Below, piece after piece: positions 5,366 through 13,486 of a stretch of 13,848 nt of DNA (position 1 is the first letter of the stretch; every line of letters starts with the position of its first letter). Under the pieces are notes generated by a model, which made no database searches, was not told where the DNA came from, and saw only the letters and a list, made by a program, of their open reading frames with translations. The DNA is from Desulfobulbaceae bacterium UBA2262 (lineage in GTDB: Bacteria > Desulfobacterota > Desulfobulbia > Desulfobulbales > Desulfurivibrionaceae): contig DDXK01000015.1 of NCBI GenBank assembly GCA_002347185.1, positions 69,044-82,891 on the forward strand. The letters are read 5' to 3'. The position numbers were made by a program, and so were the translations under genes.

Positions 5366-7201
5366 ATGACCAGCAGCAACTCCCTCACCATTTACGGCAT
5401 CGGCGCTTCGCCCGGGATCGTCATCGGTCCGGTCCTCTATCTCGGCCGCCGGAAGAGCGGCCGCCGCAGTCATCGCCTGCTGGGGACTGAAGAGGTGGCA
5501 AAGGAAGTGGAGCGCTTTTGCGGGGCGACGAGCCGGGCCGAGGCCCAGCTCGTCGCGGTGCGTGAAACTTTTGCAGATAATCTCGCCGGTTATGCCCCGA
5601 TCATCGACAGCCACATTCTCATGTTGCGCGATCGGATGCTCAATGCCCGTGCCCTGGCTCTCATCGAGAGAGAACGGCATGACGCCGAGTGGGCCTTGGA
5701 GCAGGCCCTGGCCGAGGCCCGGCAGGTCTTTGCCCGCATCGAGGATCACTATCTGCGGGAACGGGTTCACGACGTGGAGCAGGTGGCGGAGCGTATTTTC
5801 CGCTGCCTGGCCGGCGAGGAGGAGCAGCGCTTTCTCGTGGCCGGCGAGAAGCATATCGTCGCCGCGCAGGATTTTGCCCCCGAGGATATTCTGCACATGG
5901 CGGCGGAGCAGGTGCTGGGCTTTTTCAGTGAAAAAGGCGGGGAAACCTCCCATGTCGCCATCATGGCGCGAACCCTCGGCATCCCCTCGGTGGTGGGCGC
6001 AGACGAGGCCTTGCGGCAGGTGGTCTCCGGGGATCTGGCCATCCTCGACGGTGGCAGCGGGCGGATTATCCTGCGGCCGAGCCGGGAGCAGCTCGACCAG
6101 TATCGGGAATACCAGCGGCGGCAGCAGGAATACAGCGAAGAAGTCGCCATCTATACCCACCTGGCCGCGGAAACCCGCGACGGCCTGCGGGTCAGGATCG
6201 AAGCCAACCTGGAGATCGCCGAAGAGGCCAGGCAGGCTCTTGCCAGTGGGGCCGCCGGCATAGGCCTTTTTCGCAGTGAGTATTCCTATCTCGGGAAAAA
6301 GGAACTGCCGGGGGAGGATGAGCTGTTTATGGTTTATCAGGGCCTGCTTTCCCGCCTCGCACCGTTTCCCGTTACCATCCGCACCCTGGATGCCGGGGGA
6401 GACAAGCTGCTGGCGGGGGGAGGCCCCGGCGGGGAAGCCAACCCTGCCCTGGGCTTGCGCGCCATCCGATTTTCCCTGCGCGAACCGGGGATTTTCAAGG
6501 TGCAGCTGCGGGCGCTGCTGCGGGCCAGCGTACACGGCAGGCTGCGGATCATGTTTCCCATGCTTGCCTCCCTCTGTGAATTGAAGAGGATCAAGGAGCT
6601 TCTTGGCGAAGTCCGGGCCGAACTGGGCAGGGAAGAGATTCCCTTCAGCGCCTCCATTCCCATTGGCATCATGATCGAGGTCCCCAGCGCTGTTTCCATT
6701 GCCGATGTCCTGGCCCGCGAGGTCGATTTCTTCAGCATCGGCACCAACGACCTCATCCAGTACGCCCTGGCCATCGACCGCGGCAACGAGCATGTCGCCC
6801 AGATGTACGAACCCCTGCACCCGGCGGTGCTGCGCATGATCCGACAGGTGGTGGAGGCCGGGCATCAGGCCGGCATCGAGGTCGGGATCTGCGGCGAGAT
6901 GGCAGGCGAAATCAGCTACGTTCCCCTCTTGCTGGGGCTGGGGCTCGATCAGCTGAGCATGCATCCCCTGGCCATCCCCTATGTCAAGAGGATGGTGCGC
7001 GACAGCACGGCCGAGGAGGCGGAGGCGCTGAGCCTGGAGCTGCTTGGCTGCGCCTCGGCCCAGGAGGTGCACAACGCCCTGGTCGATTATCTGCCCCGGC
7101 GCTATCCCGAGGAGTTCCGCAACGGCGGGATCGGCTACCTCCGTAAATCCTGCTGCACGGTACTCTGCAAATCCGGAGGGGGAGCCGCTCTGCAGGGCTA
7201 G
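5366..7201 (+). CDS. ptsI: Phosphoenolpyruvate-protein phosphotransferase (PTS Enzyme I)
   Basis: Enzyme I takes phosphate from phosphoenolpyruvate and gives it to HPr. The N-terminal HPr-binding/swivel part begins with GIGASPGIVIGPV and carries the active His196 in GGETSHVAIMAR. The C-terminal PEP-binding barrel has GLFRSEY (299-305), TLDAGGDK (340-347), FSIGTNDLIQY (456-466) and the catalytic Cys509 in GICGEMAG. There is no N-terminal GAF domain, so this is standard Enzyme I and not the nitrogen-type PtsP. The start at 5366 puts the conserved GIGASPG at residue 11, as in the family, although its ribosome-binding site is weak. Coupling to ptsH is likely. At 611 residues it is about 30 longer than usual. 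The surplus is mainly a C-terminal tail with SCCTVLC and a Gly-rich end. thiL follows after 86 bases. Confidence 0.97.
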   Translation: MTSSNSLTIYGIGASPGIVIGPVLYLGRRKSGRRSHRLLGTEEVAKEVERFCGATSRAEAQLVAVRETFADNLAGYAPIIDSHILMLRDRMLNARALALIERERHDAEWALEQALAEARQVFARIEDHYLRERVHDVEQVAERIFRCLAGEEEQRFLVAGEKHIVAAQDFAPEDILHMAAEQVLGFFSEKGGETSHVAIMARTLGIPSVVGADEALRQVVSGDLAILDGGSGRIILRPSREQLDQYREYQRRQQEYSEEVAIYTHLAAETRDGLRVRIEANLEIAEEARQALASGAAGIGLFRSEYSYLGKKELPGEDELFMVYQGLLSRLAPFPVTIRTLDAGGDKLLAGGGPGGEANPALGLRAIRFSLREPGIFKVQLRALLRASVHGRLRIMFPMLASLCELKRIKELLGEVRAELGREEIPFSASIPIGIMIEVPSAVSIADVLAREVDFFSIGTNDLIQYALAIDRGNEHVAQMYEPLHPAVLRMIRQVVEAGHQAGIEVGICGEMAGEISYVPLLLGLGLDQLSMHPLAIPYVKRMVRDSTAEEAEALSLELLGCASAQEVHNALVDYLPRRYPEEFRNGGIGYLRKSCCTVLCKSGGGAALQG

Positions 7202-7287
7202 GCCTCATCCCCGTGGCCCTTCCTGTCCGGGGTGCGATGTCCGGTACGGCCCAGGGCGGCATTCTTTCACATTCGCCAGGAGGAGAA

Positions 7288-8274
7288 ATGGCGCGGACAA
7301 GAGGAGAAAGGGAGATCATCGCCGGCATTCGCCAGAAGGCGGCCGGCCGTCCCGACGGCCTGCTGGCTGGGATCGGCGACGATTGCGCGCTGTTTTGCAC
7401 CGGGGAGGGGCTGGTCAATCTGGTGACCACCGACAGCATGGTGGAAGGGGTCCATTTCGATCTTGCCTGGCATCCGGCCCACAGCCTGGGGCGCAAGGCG
7501 GCGGCCGTGAATATCAGCGATATCGCGGCGATGGGTGGTGTGCCGCGCTACGCCCTGCTCTCGCTGGGGCTGACCGCGTCGACGCAGGAGAGCTGGCTGG
7601 CGGAGTTCATGGCCGGCTTTTTTTCCATGCTCGACGAACACCGGGTCTGCCTCATCGGCGGGGACACCGTCCAGACCGGCAAGGAGCTCATGCTCTCGGT
7701 GACAGTTCTCGGCGAGGGGCAAAGGGAGCGGCTTCTCTGCCGCTCCGGCGCCCGGGTTGGCGATCTGGTCCTGGTCAGCGGCTTTCTCGGCGAGGCGGCG
7801 GCCGGGCTGTCCCTCTGCCGGCAGGGCCGCCAGGCAGAAGCGTGCTGGCAGCGCCTGGTCGCGGCGCATCTGGACCCGGTCCCGCAGGTTGCTCTGGGCA
7901 GGACCCTCGCCGAAAGCGGTTTGGTGCACGCGATGATGGATCTTTCCGACGGCCTTGCCACCGATCTTGCCCACATCTGCGCGGAGAGCGGGGTGGGCGC
8001 GGAGGTGGTCGCTGCCGACCTTCCCCTTTCCGGGCAACTGCTGGAGGCGGCCGAGAGCTGTTGCCACTCCGCCCTGGACTGGGCCCTTTCCGGAGGAGAG
8101 GACTATCAGCTGCTCTTCACCGCGCCTCCGGATGCCCTTCCGGCGCTGGCAAGGCTGCCGGGCGGCGCCTCTCTCCGGCCGGTGGGCAGGATCGTGGCCG
8201 GCCGCGGCGTTTTTCTGCAAGATGGCTGCGGGCAGCGCGAGATCAGCTATGCGGGCTATGAGCACTTCCGCTGA
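7288..8274 (+). CDS. thiL: Thiamine-monophosphate kinase
   Basis: ThiL phosphorylates thiamine monophosphate to thiamine diphosphate with ATP, the last step of cofactor synthesis, in the cytoplasm. This 328-residue protein has normal length. The AIR-synthase-type motifs appear in order: GIGDD (28-32), TTDSMVEGVHF (47-57), NISDIAAMGG (75-84), GGDT (124-127), MDLSDGL (217-223) and SGGEDYQLL (268-276). The start at 7288 has AGGAGG immediately upstream. The open frame back to 7213 adds residues not found in the family. It lies between ptsI and the pseudouridine synthase on the same strand and overlaps the latter by 17 bases, so those two are translated together. No thiamine riboswitch or other thi gene is visible, so the link to neighbours is probably only shared transcription. 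Confidence 0.96.
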   Translation: MARTRGEREIIAGIRQKAAGRPDGLLAGIGDDCALFCTGEGLVNLVTTDSMVEGVHFDLAWHPAHSLGRKAAAVNISDIAAMGGVPRYALLSLGLTASTQESWLAEFMAGFFSMLDEHRVCLIGGDTVQTGKELMLSVTVLGEGQRERLLCRSGARVGDLVLVSGFLGEAAAGLSLCRQGRQAEACWQRLVAAHLDPVPQVALGRTLAESGLVHAMMDLSDGLATDLAHICAESGVGAEVVAADLPLSGQLLEAAESCCHSALDWALSGGEDYQLLFTAPPDALPALARLPGGASLRPVGRIVAGRGVFLQDGCGQREISYAGYEHFR

Positions 8275-9160
8275 CAGCCTGCCGGAGGGCGGCGCTGCCA
8301 CTCCCGCCCCGGTCCGTGGGGGGCAGGGGCGGGTCTGGCACATCGTGGTCGGAACGGAGGAGGCCGGGGCGGCCGCGGAGTGTGTCGCCCGGCGGACCGG
8401 GCTTTCCAAGGGCAGGGTCAAGGATGCCATGGCCAAGGGGGCGCTTTGGCTGCTTGCCCGTGGCAGGAAGGGGCGGAAACGGCTGCGTCGGGCTTCGGCC
8501 CTGCTTCGGCCTGGGGTGGTTCTCGATTTTTTTTATGATCCGGATCTGCTGGCGCTGATTCCTCCGGCCGGAAAATGCCTTCATGACGCCAGCCATTACA
8601 GCATCTGGTTCAAGCCGGCCGGGCTCTTGTCCCAGGGCACCGAGTACGGCGACCACTGTTCCCTCCTGCGGCAGGCCGAGATCTATTTTCGTCAGCAGCG
8701 GCCGGTGCTGCCAGTGCACCGCCTCGACCGCGAGGCGAGCGGGCTGATGCTCGTTGCGCACAGCAGCCAGGCGGCGGCCAGGCTTTCCGAACTGCTCCGC
8801 CACAACGGGATAGAGAAACGATACCAGATCAGGGTGCTGGGGCGGCTGGCAGAAAGGGAGGGGGAAATCACTCTTCCCCTGGACGGCAAGGAGGCGCGGA
8901 CCAGCTATCAGGTTCTGGCCCATGACGGGGAAAGCAACAGTTCGACGGTGGAGGTGCACATCGCAACCGGGCGCCTCCACCAGATCCGTCGCCACTTCGC
9001 CCTCCTGGGCCATCCGGTGTTGGGAGATCCCCGCTACGGCCAGGGCAACAAGAACAGCGCCGGGCTGCAGCTCGTCGCCTGTTCGCTGGCCTTTCGCTGT
9101 CCATACAGTGGCAGAGAGCTTGCCTGCTCCCTGGGAAAAGAGTTTATCCCCTGGGGCTGA
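8258..9160 (+). CDS. RluA-family RNA pseudouridine synthase
   Basis: This 300-residue enzyme isomerises specific uridines to pseudouridine in rRNA or tRNA. The N-terminal part (about 27-62, AAECVARRTGLSKGRVKDAMAKGA) resembles an S4-type RNA-binding domain. The catalytic domain begins at YSIWFKPAGLLSQG (114-127). It has the active-site Asp157 in HRLDREASG, KRYQIRVLG (187-195) and the RluA signature ATGRLHQIRRHFALLGHPVLGDPRYG (about 236-261). The ATG at 8258 is chosen as nearest to the domain. An in-frame ATG at 8249 is equally possible, and both overlap the thiL end, implying coupled translation. Upstream residues of the open frame are the thiL coding region in another frame. Which uridine is modified (RluA, RluC, RluD or TruC type) cannot be read from the sequence. 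The 3' end overlaps convergent mtgA by 17 bases. Confidence 0.93.
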   Translation: MSTSADSLPEGGAATPAPVRGGQGRVWHIVVGTEEAGAAAECVARRTGLSKGRVKDAMAKGALWLLARGRKGRKRLRRASALLRPGVVLDFFYDPDLLALIPPAGKCLHDASHYSIWFKPAGLLSQGTEYGDHCSLLRQAEIYFRQQRPVLPVHRLDREASGLMLVAHSSQAAARLSELLRHNGIEKRYQIRVLGRLAEREGEITLPLDGKEARTSYQVLAHDGESNSSTVEVHIATGRLHQIRRHFALLGHPVLGDPRYGQGNKNSAGLQLVACSLAFRCPYSGRELACSLGKEFIPWG

Positions 9161-9992
9161 GCAGCGGACGGAGGAAACCGGTGCCGCCCAGCAGGCGCAT
9201 CTGCTTCTGGATCTGCCAGGCCCGATTGGTGATATAGCCTGAGGGTTTCAGGACGCTTGAACGCAGGGGGCTTGGCAGGATGGCGGCCAGGATGGCGGCC
9301 TCTGCGGCGTTGAGCTTGGCGGCTGGTTTGTGGAAATAGGCCCGGCTTGCCGCTTCGACGCCAAAGATGCCGGGACCGAACTCCGCCACATTCAGATAGA
9401 CCTCGAGGATGCGCCGCTTGGGCCAGAGCCCTTCCAGGAGGAGGGTGAAGTAGGCCTCCATCCCCTTACGCAGAAAGCTTTTCCCCGGCCAGAGAAAGAG
9501 ATTTTTGGCCACCTGCTGGGAGATGGTGCTGGCCCCGCGTGGATTTTTGCGGCGTTGATTCTCCTGCCAGGCCTTGCCGATGGCCTCGAAATCAAAGCCG
9601 TGATGGCTGAGAAATTTTTGGTCCTCCGCCGCGATCACCGCCAAGGGCGCGTGCTGGGAGATCTGTTCCAGGCTGACCCAGGAATATTTTTGCGCCTGGT
9701 GCCCCTTGCTGCCGAAGGTGCCGGCGAACTGCCTCTGCACCATCAGCGAACTGAAAGGTACCGGCGCCCAGCGGAAGAGGGCGGCGAGGGCGATGCTGCC
9801 GGCAAGGAAGAAGAGGAGCCACTTCAGGAGCAGGGCGCGGAGAAAGCGGAGACGGAAGGAAATCCCGGCCAGCCGCAGGGGCATAGCCATGGGGGGGAGA
9901 ACGCCGGAGGCGTTTTCAGGGACGACTTGCATGAGGGGTCTGACAGGAGCCTCCGGTAAGGGATGTGCTTCCTGCCTCCATTCTGACGGCAT
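9144..9992 (-). CDS. mtgA: Monofunctional biosynthetic peptidoglycan transglycosylase
   Basis: MtgA polymerises lipid II into glycan strands at the outer face of the inner membrane. After a single membrane anchor (about 51-73), the GT51 domain shows WAPVPFSSLMVQRQ, the catalytic Glu123 in AAEDQKF, GASTISQQVAKNLFL (153-167), KRRILEVYLN (192-201) and GVEAASRAYF (211-220). No transpeptidase domain follows, as expected for MtgA. At 282 residues it is about 40 longer than the Escherichia coli protein because of an N-terminal stretch before the anchor. The start at 9992 has AGGA seven bases upstream. Later ATGs at 9932, 9890 and 9884 lack such a site but would give a more typical length, so the start is uncertain. 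It converges on and overlaps the pseudouridine synthase gene, and has its own upstream region with an extended -10 element. Confidence 0.93.
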   Translation of the reverse strand: MPSEWRQEAHPLPEAPVRPLMQVVPENASGVLPPMAMPLRLAGISFRLRFLRALLLKWLLFFLAGSIALAALFRWAPVPFSSLMVQRQFAGTFGSKGHQAQKYSWVSLEQISQHAPLAVIAAEDQKFLSHHGFDFEAIGKAWQENQRRKNPRGASTISQQVAKNLFLWPGKSFLRKGMEAYFTLLLEGLWPKRRILEVYLNVAEFGPGIFGVEAASRAYFHKPAAKLNAAEAAILAAILPSPLRSSVLKPSGYITNRAWQIQKQMRLLGGTGFLRPLLSPRG

Positions 9993-9994
9993 CC

Positions 9995-10039
9995 GCCGGT
10001 CCTGTTCTCTGCCGCTCGTGGCAGAGGGCCGGTCCTGTT
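9995..10039 (-). repeat. Direct repeat flanking a hairpin in the mtgA leader
   Basis: GCCGGTCCTGTT occurs at 9995-10006 and, identically, at 10028-10039. Between them CTCTGCC (10007-10013) and GGCAGAG (10020-10026) form a perfect 7-bp stem with a 6-base loop. On the mtgA transcript each repeat copy carries AGGA. The copy next to the start codon is the likely ribosome-binding site, so that site is duplicated across a hairpin. Confidence 0.8.
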
Positions 10040-10094
10040 ATTTGTCTCTTTCCTTCCCCGGGAGGGAAGAGGTGGTATCTAACCGATTTTCCGT

Positions 10095-10103
10095 ATTTTA
10101 GCA
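10095..10103 (-). promoter_or_regulatory. Possible extended -10 promoter of mtgA
   Basis: TGCTAAAAT on the minus strand matches TGnTATAAT except at one base. It lies about 100 bases before the mtgA start. No -35 element is evident at 17 bases, which an extended -10 promoter may not need. Confidence 0.35.
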
Positions 10104-10178
10104 AGAGAAATGCTTTTGTTTTTTTCTTGAGTCGCGACGCCTGGTTATCGCCTTGCCCCACTCTTCGCTGATATGGAG

Positions 10179-10208
10179 TTGACAGCGAAAACCCCTGCCC
10201 TGCATAAT
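10179..10208 (+). promoter_or_regulatory. Sigma-70-type promoter of the UspA gene
   Basis: A perfect TTGACA (10179-10184), 18 bases, then CATAAT (10203-10208, five of six). This is the best housekeeping-type promoter in the window, about 68 bases before the uspA start. Confidence 0.65.
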
Positions 10209-10275
10209 CAGGAAGGAAGGTTTGTCTGAACAGAGAAGGGTCTGCGTCTATTTTTTACCGACAAGGAGGGGATAA

Positions 10276-10722
10276 ATGGCTGAAAAACAAAGTTGTCTCA
10301 AGCTGCACGATTCCATTCTGGTTGCCTACGACGGCTCCCGGTTCAGCGACACGGCCTTGCAGCAGGCCATCGACCTGGCCAGGGGGTGCTCCAGCAAGCT
10401 CTCTCTCGTGCATGTGGTCGACGTCAACGTCGAATACATGGCCATGAACATCGGCCTTACCGAGAAGCTGGAAGAGGAGGGGGCGAAGCTTCTCGCCCAG
10501 GGGATGCAGAAGGTGGAGCAGGCCGGACTCAAGGCGGAAGGGATCATCGTCCATGATGATCAGCCCTATCGGCCCATTGTCGAGGAGGCGAAGAAGCGGA
10601 AGGCCTCTCTGATCGTCATGGGTACCCACGGCCGCACCGGGCTCACCCGGTTGCTTCTTGGCAGCGTGGCGCAGCTGGTCATCGGCCACGCTCCCTGCCC
10701 GGTGCTGGTCGTGCCCAGCTGA
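10276..10722 (+). CDS. Universal stress protein, UspA family, ATP-binding type
   Basis: A 148-residue single-domain cytoplasmic protein of usual family length. It opens with ILVAYDGSRFSDTAL, the first strand and nucleotide-contacting Asp of the Usp fold. It closes with GTHGRTGLTRLLLGSVAQLVIGHAPCPVLVV. The ATP-binding pattern G-x2-G-x9-G-S is complete (Gly116, Gly119, Gly129, Ser130), so this is the ATP-binding type, not the UspA type that lacks it. AAGGAGG lies directly upstream of the ATG with good spacing. It has its own strong promoter (10179-10208) and a terminator after the stop, so it is a single-gene unit. Such proteins support survival under stress. The specific trigger is not visible. 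Confidence 0.95.
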   Translation: MAEKQSCLKLHDSILVAYDGSRFSDTALQQAIDLARGCSSKLSLVHVVDVNVEYMAMNIGLTEKLEEEGAKLLAQGMQKVEQAGLKAEGIIVHDDQPYRPIVEEAKKRKASLIVMGTHGRTGLTRLLLGSVAQLVIGHAPCPVLVVPS

Positions 10723-10744
10723 TCCCGCTTTTTTCCCGGCGGTC

Positions 10745-10787
10745 AAAATCCCTGCGCGCCGGCAAGGCCGCGCAGGGATTTTTTTTT
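10745..10787 (+). terminator. Terminator of the UspA gene, possibly bidirectional
   Basis: AAAATCCCTGCGCG (10745-10758) pairs perfectly with CGCGCAGGGATTTT (10769-10782), giving a 14-bp stem around a 10-base loop, then T to 10787. On the minus strand the stem is followed by four T that form part of it, so it may also end the converging glucan synthase transcript. The T-tract overlaps that gene's stop codon (10786-10788). Confidence 0.88.
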
Positions 10788-13410
10788 ATGCGGCGCCAGG
10801 ACCTGCTTCCGTGACTTTCGGCGGCAAGGCGGTAATGTTGTTGATGATCTTGGTTTCGGTCCTGGCAAAGCCGCTGACCAGCGACATGGCCACTGCCGCG
10901 CAATAGGGGATGGACTGGACCAGAAGCATGATGATCCAGACCAGCAGATCGGCGGTGTCCGAGCCCTGCCGAACCGCCACGGAAACAGCGGCGAGCCAGA
11001 GGGCCAGCATGATCAGCCCTTCCTCGCGGGCGGAGAGCAGGGCGCGGAGCACGGCATGGGCCTTGGCCTGCTTCGGGGTACGGAAAAAGGGGATGCCCTT
11101 GGTGACGAAGCCGAGGAGGATCGCCTGGGAAATGGTGTGGGAAAGCGAGAGGCCGGCCAGGGCCGAGGCCAGGGTCTGGGGGATGGTGGCGCCGATCCGG
11201 GTCTGGTAGAGATAGAACATCTTGCCCACCTTGAAGATGAACAGGGTCAGCGGCAGAGCCGAGAGGATGACCAGGGGCGGATCCACCTTGAGCGGGAAGA
11301 AGACCATGCCCAGGGACCAGAACAGGGCGGCAACGGTGAAGAAGAGATTGAGGCTGTCCGCCATCCAGGGCAGCCAGCCGGCGATGAAGTGGTAGCGCTG
11401 GCCCCGTGTGAGGCGGCTTTCGTTCCGGTTCAAAAGGGCGCGGGCATGGTGCTTGAGGATCTGCACCGCGCCGTAGGCCCAGCGGAAACGCTGTTTTTTG
11501 AAGTCGATGAAGGTGTCGGGCATCAGCCCCCGGCCATAGGTCTGCGGAATGTAGGTGGCTTCATAGCCGCGCTCGAAGATCTTGAGCCCCAGTTCCGCGT
11601 CCTCGGTGATGCACCACTCGGCCCAGCCGCCAACCTCCTGGAGCACGGATTTGCGGACCATGGTCATGGTGCCGTGCTGGATGATGGCGTTGCGTTCGTT
11701 TCTGGTCAGCATGCCGATGTAGAAAAAGCCTTGGTACTCGGCATAGCACATGGCCTTGAAGAGGTTTTCCCCGTCGTCGCGGTAGTCCTGGGGGGCCTGG
11801 GCGATGGCGATGGCCGGGTTGGTGAACTGGGGGGCCATGTCCTTGAGCCAGTCCGGAGTGACGATGTAGTCGCTGTCGATGACCGCGACCACTTCCGCCT
11901 CGGGGGCGGTTCGTTCCAGGGCGTAGTTCAGGGCGCCCGCCTTGAAGCCGGCGAGCGGGGCCACATGGAAGAAACGGAATTTTTCCCCCAGTTTTTCGCA
12001 GTGATCCCGCACCGGTTCCCAGGTGGCCGGATCCTTGGTGTTGTTGTCGATGACCAGCACCTCGTAGCGGGGGTAATCGAGCTCGGCCAGGGCGTTCAAG
12101 GTTTCGATCATCATATCCGGCGGTTCGTTGTAGGCCGGCACATGCACCGAGATCATGGGCAGCTTTTCTTTGGGCACCCTGGGGAGGGTGAAGGGCCGGC
12201 GCCACTGGGAAAGCCAGGTCGCCTCCGCCCATTCGTGGGCCTCGGCCAGCAGGACCACCACCACCCCGATCATGCCGGCCACCATCATCAGCCCGACCAG
12301 GATGGTGGCCGGGGTCAGATACTGCCGGGTGTAGGAGTAAACGATCCACACCGCGCCGGTGGCGGCCCCGAAGGCGATGGTGGCGAGAAAACTGCGGCCC
12401 CTGGTGCGCAGGGTCTTGCTGTCGATGAGGAGAAAGGCGAAGGTGATGATGGCGATCACCACGGAAATTCCCGCCAGAACCCGCCATTCGGGAATCTTGA
12501 TGATGGGCGAGGTGAAGGGGAATTTGGGGTTGCGGTTCACGTCGAACACCCCCCAGTAAGCGCCCACCGCGCCTTCGGAAATCCTTTTCCAGGGCTGGTC
12601 AAAGGCCTCCATGATGAAGTAGATGTATTTTTCCTGTTCGGCCCGGGCCAGGAACCGGCGCAGGAAGGCGGCCTGGTTGGCCGGGGTGGCCACGGCCGAG
12701 TGGCGGGTGCGGCCGTTGCTGGGCCAGCCCACCTCGCCGATGATGACCGGCTTGCCGGGAAAGGTGTTTTTGAGCAGGGTGACATGGTCGGCCACATAGT
12801 CCACGGCGCGATGCATGTCGATGCCTTCCCAGTAGGGCAGCATGTGGGTGGTGATGAAGTCGACATGCTCGCCAAGTTTCTTGTTGTGGAGCCAGACGTG
12901 CCAGGGCTCCGCGGTGCTCACCGGCACGTTCAGCTCCTGGCGGGCCCGCGCCAGATATTCCCCGACCTGCTCGACGGTGAGGTCGCGTCGGAGTACCGCC
13001 TCGTTGCCGATGATGACCCGGGCCACGTTCTGGTAATTTTCTCTGGCGATTTTGATCGCGCGGGCAAGCTCGATCTCGTTCTGGGCAAGGTCGGCGGAGA
13101 GCCAGGCGCCCAGGGTGACGGTGAGGCCATGCTTGCGGGCCAGCCGGGGGATTTCTCCCAGGCTGCCTTCCACCGTATAGGTGCGGATGGCATGGGTTTT
13201 GTCGGCGAGCAGGGCGAGATCCTCTTCGATCTCCTCCAGGGAGGGCAGGATGTTTTCCGCTGCGCTCTGGTCCGCCCGCAGGGGCGAAAAGGAAAAGCCC
13301 TGGATGCGGCTGGGCCAGGGCGGCTCCTGCTCCGGTTTGTTGAGAAAGGCCCAGATGCTGCTCGAGATAACGGCAATGGCGATAACGATGAGAATATTGG
13401 CCCTGGTCAT
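10786..13410 (-). CDS. ndvB: NdvB-type membrane beta-glucan synthase (GH17-GT2 fusion)
   Basis: This 874-residue membrane protein joins a periplasmic GH17-like domain to a family-2 glycosyltransferase, the layout of NdvB of Pseudomonas and Bradyrhizobium. Those make periplasmic cyclic beta-1,3-type glucans. After an N-terminal anchor (5-22), the GH17 domain (about 35-290) keeps both catalytic glutamates: Glu137 in IIGNEAV and Glu226 in IIGEVGWPS. Three membrane segments follow (about 310-390). The GT2 domain has SVHVPAYNEP, Asp455, DSD (512-514), TED (602-604) and QRFRW (640-644), all needed for a processive synthase. About five more membrane segments lie in the C-terminal part. The likely role is polymerising UDP-glucose and exporting it to the GH17 domain for branching or ring closure. 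The start at 13410 gives a good anchor, with a weak ribosome-binding site. Linkage and ring size of the product are inference from family. Confidence 0.88.
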   Translation of the reverse strand: MTRANILIVIAIAVISSSIWAFLNKPEQEPPWPSRIQGFSFSPLRADQSAAENILPSLEEIEEDLALLADKTHAIRTYTVEGSLGEIPRLARKHGLTVTLGAWLSADLAQNEIELARAIKIARENYQNVARVIIGNEAVLRRDLTVEQVGEYLARARQELNVPVSTAEPWHVWLHNKKLGEHVDFITTHMLPYWEGIDMHRAVDYVADHVTLLKNTFPGKPVIIGEVGWPSNGRTRHSAVATPANQAAFLRRFLARAEQEKYIYFIMEAFDQPWKRISEGAVGAYWGVFDVNRNPKFPFTSPIIKIPEWRVLAGISVVIAIITFAFLLIDSKTLRTRGRSFLATIAFGAATGAVWIVYSYTRQYLTPATILVGLMMVAGMIGVVVVLLAEAHEWAEATWLSQWRRPFTLPRVPKEKLPMISVHVPAYNEPPDMMIETLNALAELDYPRYEVLVIDNNTKDPATWEPVRDHCEKLGEKFRFFHVAPLAGFKAGALNYALERTAPEAEVVAVIDSDYIVTPDWLKDMAPQFTNPAIAIAQAPQDYRDDGENLFKAMCYAEYQGFFYIGMLTRNERNAIIQHGTMTMVRKSVLQEVGGWAEWCITEDAELGLKIFERGYEATYIPQTYGRGLMPDTFIDFKKQRFRWAYGAVQILKHHARALLNRNESRLTRGQRYHFIAGWLPWMADSLNLFFTVAALFWSLGMVFFPLKVDPPLVILSALPLTLFIFKVGKMFYLYQTRIGATIPQTLASALAGLSLSHTISQAILLGFVTKGIPFFRTPKQAKAHAVLRALLSAREEGLIMLALWLAAVSVAVRQGSDTADLLVWIIMLLVQSIPYCAAVAMSLVSGFARTETKIINNITALPPKVTEAGPGAA

Positions 13411-13458
13411 GGCTGCTCACTTTGGGGTATGAAGCATCTGCTGGTGCTGCGGGAGTTT

Positions 13459-13486
13459 TTTTTATTCTGTATCGTATGGTAGTCAA
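13459..13486 (-). promoter_or_regulatory. Possible promoter of the glucan synthase gene
   Basis: TTGACT (13481-13486 on the minus strand) followed after 16 bases by TAAAAA (13459-13464), about 50 bases before the start. The -10 match is only moderate. The rest of the 288-bp divergent gap to uvrB shows a 10-base palindrome GGAAATTTCC (13627-13636) and no clear uvrB promoter. Confidence 0.35.

Noticed and set aside
5105..7072. 655-residue minus-strand open frame opposite ptsI
   Set aside because: Shadow of a full-length Enzyme I with all active-site motifs.
9277..9300. Tandem 12-base repeat AGGATGGCGGCC
   Set aside because: It encodes AAILAAIL in mtgA, where an Ala/Leu helix is normal for the family, so protein sequence explains it.
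11056..13482. 808-residue plus-strand open frame opposite the glucan synthase
   Set aside because: The minus-strand protein has complete GH17 and GT2 motifs. The plus-strand translation is low-complexity Gly/His/Asp with no domain.
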